Assembly (NCBI GenBank): GCA_013365365.1
Contig: JABVXU010000989.1
Coordinates: forward strand, 1 to 12,754
Direction: 5' to 3'
Source of the DNA: Cruorifilaria tuberocauda
Lineage: Eukaryota; Nematoda; Chromadorea; Rhabditida; Onchocercidae
Length of the DNA: 12,754 nt
Under the pieces are notes generated by a model. The model was not told where the DNA came from. It did not search any database and worked only from the letters and a program-made list of their open reading frames with translations. A program made the translations under genes and the position numbers. Shown here in pieces: positions 8,201 through 12,754 of this stretch. Numbering within the stretch: position 1 is the first letter of the stretch; the number at the start of each line of letters is the position of its first letter.

Positions 8201-11200
8201 AATCTGAAGTCTGAAAATGTATCAGTCTCTGAAACTTGAAGAGTTAAGGGAAAAATTGACTGTAAATGATTTTGTTCACGTGGATTGACGATTGCTATCA
8301 TGGAATAGCTACGACAGCTAGCTGGTAAATACAGCTGCTGATTATCCATTGACCAAGCACCATCTTTCGGTGTAACAACCGGATCCTGAAATAGTCCGAA
8401 TTCTTGAAATGAGCTACTTTGATTTATTTATTCAAATGAAAATAATGTTTAAAAAACCAATTATTATTATATAATTGTATGAAAGTGCTAAAATTAAACC
8501 GTTTTATGATTATTTTCGCCAAAAAGGATACGAGGTGGTGCTAGAACACGAGCGACCGTTTCAAACATTTTTGGATTAATTTGTAAACCAAATTCACGTA
8601 AGAATGGATCATGTTGAAAGCCAGCTTGCTCACATAGCAATGAAATACGTTGTTCACGTGAAACTGCGTCAACAGCTGCTGCCTGAAACATTTTCGAAAG
8701 TTTTTCAATCTTATTATTTTATTCTTTTAAGTCTTATTACTAACTTAATAGAGCTTAATATAATATAGATACAAATAAATCATTAATGCTGTTCAGATAA
8801 TAAAAATACAGGAGTGATATTAAAATGCCATATGTTTAGTAAACTTGTGATAATTTGAAAATAAAAATTTGAAGGAAAACTTGAAATAATTGAAGTGAGT
8901 AAAAATGAATTATACTCGAATAATAGATGATGTTTGCTTATCGTTCAATTTCTTGTTATATTTCTGCGGTGTATCAAGCATACAAACTTCCAATGGAAAA
9001 TAGATATTACGCGTTACTGGACCCACGTGAATGCATGGCAACTTCGGATATTTTAGCTTACCATAACGTTCATTAAAATAATCAGCTACTGTCATATGTC
9101 GTTCATTACCATCCTCATCCTTACCTTTGAACCTAAAATATACTTCATAATTTAATTACCAAGAAATATTTAACTTGTTAAATATCAATTTCAATTAAGT
9201 TTCTACTCCAACGAATTATTTAAAAATATACAAAACTGTTACAATAAATCAATATATTAGCTTAGATAGCATAAATGAGAGAACAAGAATGCAGTAAGGA
9301 GAAGTCACCTAAATCTTTTATCTCATAACAATAATAAGAACTGATAAAAATATCATACCATAGCTGATCAGCTGGAAGTTGAAGACTGTTAACACGATAA
9401 ACACGGATGATACCAGCACGATGTGAAATACGTACTTTAATTCCTTTTACCACATCACCGAAAATTTTTAATTCATGACTACTCAATGAAAAATCTTTGT
9501 GTAATTTTTCTGGCTGAAATATTTTTTAAATTTTAAAAAATAATCAAATGTAAACAAATCAGACAATTCTATAACTGAAAAATGAAACTATAAAAGTTTT
9601 TGCTTTCAATTTTATAAAACAAATTTGAATATTTCACATTGTGCTCGACGCAAATAACAAAATATGTTTGAAATATAATTTGAAAGATTAAATTATAAAG
9701 TTTTTTTTTCAAACAAAATTAAATACATAGAGCAAGAATTGATAAAATATTGATAAACTAAACTGATAAACTTACAGAAAGTGCTCCACCAATATAATCA
9801 CGATGACTGTAATCACGACGTCGATTATTCAAATGAGATGATGAATTGCTATAATTGCCACTGTAACGAGATCCGGTACATGCATTACGTGTGCTACTTG
9901 ATAAAGTATTCCAATAATTCTCCTTCGAATTCGATCGAGAGGAACGATCCGATTTTTCATTTAACACTTCACACATAAATTGAATCAGCGAAATATGCGC
10001 TTTATAAAATGCTGTATGCGTCACTGTAACAAAATAGCTTTCCAGTAATGATGCAAATCCGGAATGATACCGACAAAGTTCGCTATTTGATTCGAACACA
10101 TTTTCAGCTTTTTTTTTTGATTTGCAATGCATTTTTTACTCATTGATCGTCTAGTGAACAATAAAATCCATAATTTCAGGAAGTTTTATGGCATAAAATC
10201 AGCAACTAACCGTCAATGTTAAGAAGTGGTTTCCATCCGGTTCCCACATGAGCAGAGGAGAAAAATCCGGTCCACATTTCTTTGCCACCCTCTAAATCCA
10301 ACGCTGTCCCACCATTTACGGGTAAGCGATAACTTGATGATTTATAAACAAAAAAATTTGCAGAATTTCTGAAAATAAATTTTTTTATTTTCAAAATAAA
10401 TCCCTTTAAACATTTTAAGAGTAAAAATTAAATTAGAAGAAAATTTTTCTATTTAGATTAAAGATTTCAAAGTTTATATTTGTAAGTGTAACATATGTAT
10501 CCTAAATATGTTCATTATTAGTTTACTTTATTTTCCAATTACTTTCAAAATCAAATGATAAAAAAATAGTTTTAAAAATAAAAATAATAATTTGCTAAAT
10601 TAATTATTAACACTGGAATTGAAGTAAAGTGAAAGATCTAAATGACTTTTGCATAGTAATTTAAATGAATTAAATTCCAACGAATATTTTAAAAAACGAA
10701 AATAAAAAGTTAGTCGTACTCGACGTATGGGCAAGTAAGTGATTGACGAAACACAATATCAATTATTTGAATTGGAGTTAGAATTCTTTCGTCTAAGTTA
10801 TTTGTTTTCGTGCGTCGCATTTCAATAAGTACGGGACCGACACATTGGAACGAGACCGCACAACGTGTACGTTCACGTGAATCTTTTGCCAATGAAACAT
10901 CACATTCCAGTCGAATCTTCACAGTATTTTACATTATTTTGTTTTGATGAAATCTTAAATTTTATTGCAAAAGAATCGTTAACTGATTAATTTACTGATA
11001 AAAGAATGATTAACTTACAGATGGACGTCCTTCTGGGAATTCAATACGTGTTGGCGTGTACAATTGATGCGCACCGTCATATGCAACGGCAAATTTATTT
11101 GGGAAATATTGACGATGATCCACTATCACTTTCCAAAATATCGCACAATTCTCTTCCCTGTATTTTCATTTTTTCTTTTTTCTGCTCAGTTTATCGATTA

Positions 11201-11926
11201 TTCTTGATTGATAAGCTTTCGATAAATCAATAAATTCAAGTAAGAAATGGGATCAAATAGATTGTTATGAAAATAAAGGAGATAAATTTGTTTATATTTG
11301 CATAAATGAAATGACTGAAATAAAAGCTTTCTGCATAAAATTTATTTCCACTTATCGAAAGCTATTTGCATATTTTATCAAAATTGATAAAATTGAACAA
11401 TTAAATACTGTTTCGTTATAATCTTGCAACAATAGTTGCTTCAGTTAACTTTATTATCAAAACTATTGAAATGAAGGGATAAAATGAGCAAATATTAGTT
11501 TCAAAATCCCTTTCGAAAAAAATAATGAACCTGTCAAGTCTTCGAGATCCCGGATGATGAATTTCTACGTAATACTGCGTAACCATCATATTATTATTAA
11601 CAATTTCGACCTCGAAGAAATTCGAACGAACTGCTATTTGACGACCAGCACGACCGATATCTGGTCGAAAAGCCATTTCACGAAGATTCATACATGCTAA
11701 TTCCTTAAATTATATCATTAAAAATGTCTTACGTAACTTTTATTCTGCCTCTTACTTTATATGTGAGTAACAAGGAAATCTAACTGGATTCTGAAATATT
11801 TTAATACTTGAAGTAATGGAGGAGAAAGGTCACGTGGTGAACCACTGATACCGGAACCACATCGAGATCCCGATGATTGCGAGCTTTTATGCTGCGAACC
11901 GGATAAATGTTCAGGCGAGTGAATTC
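5254..11926 (-). CDS. alg-3/alg-4: Argonaute, ALG-3/ALG-4 class, 17 exons resolved (5' end incomplete)
   Basis: A small-RNA-guided silencing protein of the AGO clade. The exons, all phase-consistent with GT-AG introns, are 11926-11808, 11703-11531, 11157-11019, 10916-10720, 10368-10211, 10023-9776, 9513-9359, 9132-8916, 8682-8500, 8385-8261, 8060-7861, 7549-7287, 7147-6953, 6761-6525, 6199-6009, 5806-5665 and 5352-5254. They encode 1012 residues, numbered from the first whole codon. An S/G-rich N-tail (about 1-38) is followed by the N domain (about 50-205) and linker L1 (about 210-262). The PAZ region carries a roughly 60-residue S/N/R/Y-rich insert (285-344) before it. Next come L2 with LPCIHVG and FPLEVC, MID and PIWI. 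The 5'-phosphate pocket residues Y637, K641, Q653, K674 and K678 keep the spacing of human AGO2. The slicer tetrad D707 (GIDVTHP), E749, D781 ([10 protein letters not shown]) and H878 ([11 protein letters not shown]) is complete, so cleavage activity is expected. The acidic, serine-rich C-tail ends RMYFI. The protein motifs and the MYFI end favour ALG-3/4 over ALG-1/2; in C. elegans these act with 26G-RNAs in spermatogenesis. No initiator ATG lies in the resolved exons. The five introns longer than 300 bp (5353-5664, 6200-6524, 7550-7860, 10369-10719, 11158-11530) hold no gene. Confidence 0.93.
6282..6304. repeat. (TA)n microsatellite in an Argonaute intron
   Basis: An uninterrupted TA dinucleotide run of 11.5 units lies in the intron between the exons ending at 6525 and starting at 6199. 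It is probably length-polymorphic and has no coding effect. Confidence 0.95.
6791..6884. repeat. Diverged 46-bp tandem duplication in an Argonaute intron
   Basis: Two copies start at 6791 and 6837 (both TAAG, then YTTTGCA) and each runs to an ACGTA block (6834-6838 and 6880-6884). By hand alignment about 37 of 48 positions agree, and many of the differences are C/T. The repeat lies inside the intron between the exons ending at 6953 and starting at 6761. Confidence 0.7.
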
Positions 11927-12107
11927 CTGAAAAACCTTTTTTTCCGTCTAAAATTTCCGTATTAAAAAACAAAATTAGTACTCAATCATACTACAATCAA
12001 ATGGTCCCTTCAACAAAAGCTGGATAATTTTCTCCAAAGACTTTTTTAGAGAATTTTTCTTCCCCAGATGGGAAGTCGAAAGTAACGAATGAAATGGCAA
12101 TCCGAAC

Positions 12108-12141
12108 CAGAATCGCCTGTATCTCTATCACAATTCCCCAT
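12108..12141 (-). CDS. Candidate first coding exon of the Argonaute gene
   Basis: The first resolved Argonaute exon (from 11926) needs an upstream exon ending one base into a codon. On the minus strand an ATG at 12141-12139, with a purine at -3 and G at +4, opens MGNCDRDTGDS. It reaches a possible donor (TCTG|GTTCGG) in exactly that phase, giving a glycine junction into IHSPEH. The surrounding 120 bases are about 47% GC by count, against much lower values on both sides, which suggests an exon. The donor is weak, and another in-phase donor (ATTC|GTTACT) lies slightly downstream. The true start could also lie beyond the window. Confidence 0.25.
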
Positions 12142-12754
12142 TTCAGTTCCAGCGATCGTTGTGCCGCCGTACAATACAATATGAATAAATACAATGAGAC
12201 TTTCGTCAAATCTCTTCCTATTTATCAACCGTTAATTGTTATTCAAAATTTTTTCATAAAAATTCAAAAATTTTGGAGGAAATATTATATAAATAGATGA
12301 AATTTTTTATTGTTTGTCATTTCTTATCAATGCCTTCGTCTAAGCTGCAATATTAATGCTTTGAATTTTGAAGGGAAAAAAGATTTTGATAACGAAAAAA
12401 TCCGAGCATCTCTTCCACAACATTTATAATAACTTTATAATTTGCGTTACCAATAAGTTAATCATCTTAGAATAATTAATTTAAAACAATCATCGATCGA
12501 CAATAACTTGAACAAATTTTCAATGTCATTTCTATTAGTCGGAAAAAAGTTTCAAATATATTTCATTGGAATGATAAATTTGAAACTTTCGTGCTGTTGT
12601 GCTTGGTGATATGATACGATCAGTGTGCAGAATGAGTGATGGAACCTTGTGGACAGTGTTTCCTTTGTACAGTATAGTTTGTTAGAGTATTACTACAGTC
12701 TCTTCGGTATATGCACAAGTGAAGAAGCCAACCTGGCCAAGGCTTTTGTAGGTT
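12142..12754. other. Upstream flank of the Argonaute gene, unassigned
   Basis: This stretch probably contains the promoter, 5' UTR or first intron of the minus-strand Argonaute gene. From 12142 to about 12590 it is mostly AT-rich, apart from the edge of the GC-rich block near 12180, and has no gene I can support. From about 12591 to the right edge the base composition changes to roughly 43% GC by count. Short open frames exist on both strands there (about 47 codons on the minus strand from 12754, and MSDGTLWTVFPLYS from an ATG near 12632 on the plus strand). I recognise none of them, and the segment may be the end of a neighbouring gene or a repeat. Confidence 0.45.

Noticed and set aside
9781..9978. 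65-codon plus-strand open frame rich in N, C, H and Y
   Set aside because: It mirrors the S/N/R/Y-rich insert encoded on the minus strand.
11006..11233. 75-codon plus-strand open frame
   Set aside because: It is antisense to the Argonaute N-domain exon at 11019-11157. Its start lies in the intron and its end in AT-rich intron sequence.
11791..11807. A 17-bp 'intron' (GTATT to TTCAG) inside the frame reading on from the first resolved Argonaute exon
   Set aside because: It is far too short to be spliced. The donor at 11807 instead joins the acceptor at 11704, which restores the conserved N-domain reading frame.
11997..12228. Two overlapping minus-strand open frames of 60-70 codons
   Set aside because: Both start at TTG rather than ATG, and neither matches a family. 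Only the internal ATG at 12141 is kept, as a tentative first exon.
1..12754. CRISPR arrays, bacterial operons, insertion sequences or 5S rRNA linked to the SL gene
   Set aside because: No spaced direct repeats, Shine-Dalgarno-led genes, transposase frames or 5S-like sequence were seen. The window is clearly eukaryotic, with spliced genes.

Overview
The window is AT-rich nuclear DNA from a nematode, most likely a clade III spirurid or filarial-type worm. Four things point this way: a spliced-leader (SL) RNA gene whose leader matches nematode SL1 over its last 15 nt; a nematode-type Argonaute of the ALG-3/ALG-4 class; small introns (about 100-370 bp) ending in T-rich CAG or TAG acceptors; and a eukaryotic tRNA with internal Pol III boxes. 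The exact species cannot be read from the sequence.

Layout. Positions 1-3401 are AT-rich and hold no gene I can support. A tRNA-Gln(UUG) lies on the minus strand at 3402-3473. Positions 3474-4470 hold two long perfect or near-perfect inverted repeats and one weak candidate terminal exon on the plus strand. A variant SL RNA gene lies on the minus strand at about 4474-4574; it has the leader exon, a GT donor, an Sm-type site and a 3' stem-loop. From 5254 to 11926 the minus strand carries one large gene, and I resolved 17 coding exons with consistent splice phases. They encode 1012 residues of an Argonaute with N, PAZ, MID and PIWI regions, an intact DEDH slicer tetrad, an intact 5'-phosphate pocket and the terminal MYFI. 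The initiator ATG is not in the resolved exons. A GC-rich block around 12060-12180 holds one plausible but unproven first exon. The right edge (about 12590-12754) is also unusually GC-rich and is unassigned.

How they work together. The Argonaute would bind small RNAs with a 5' phosphate and silence targets; in C. elegans the ALG-3/4 proteins bind 26G-RNAs in the male germline. The SL RNA gene would supply a 5' leader for trans-splicing of mRNAs. No operon-like or functional link between these genes can be shown from sequence alone. Most short open frames in the window are shadows of the Argonaute exons or of the SL RNA gene.
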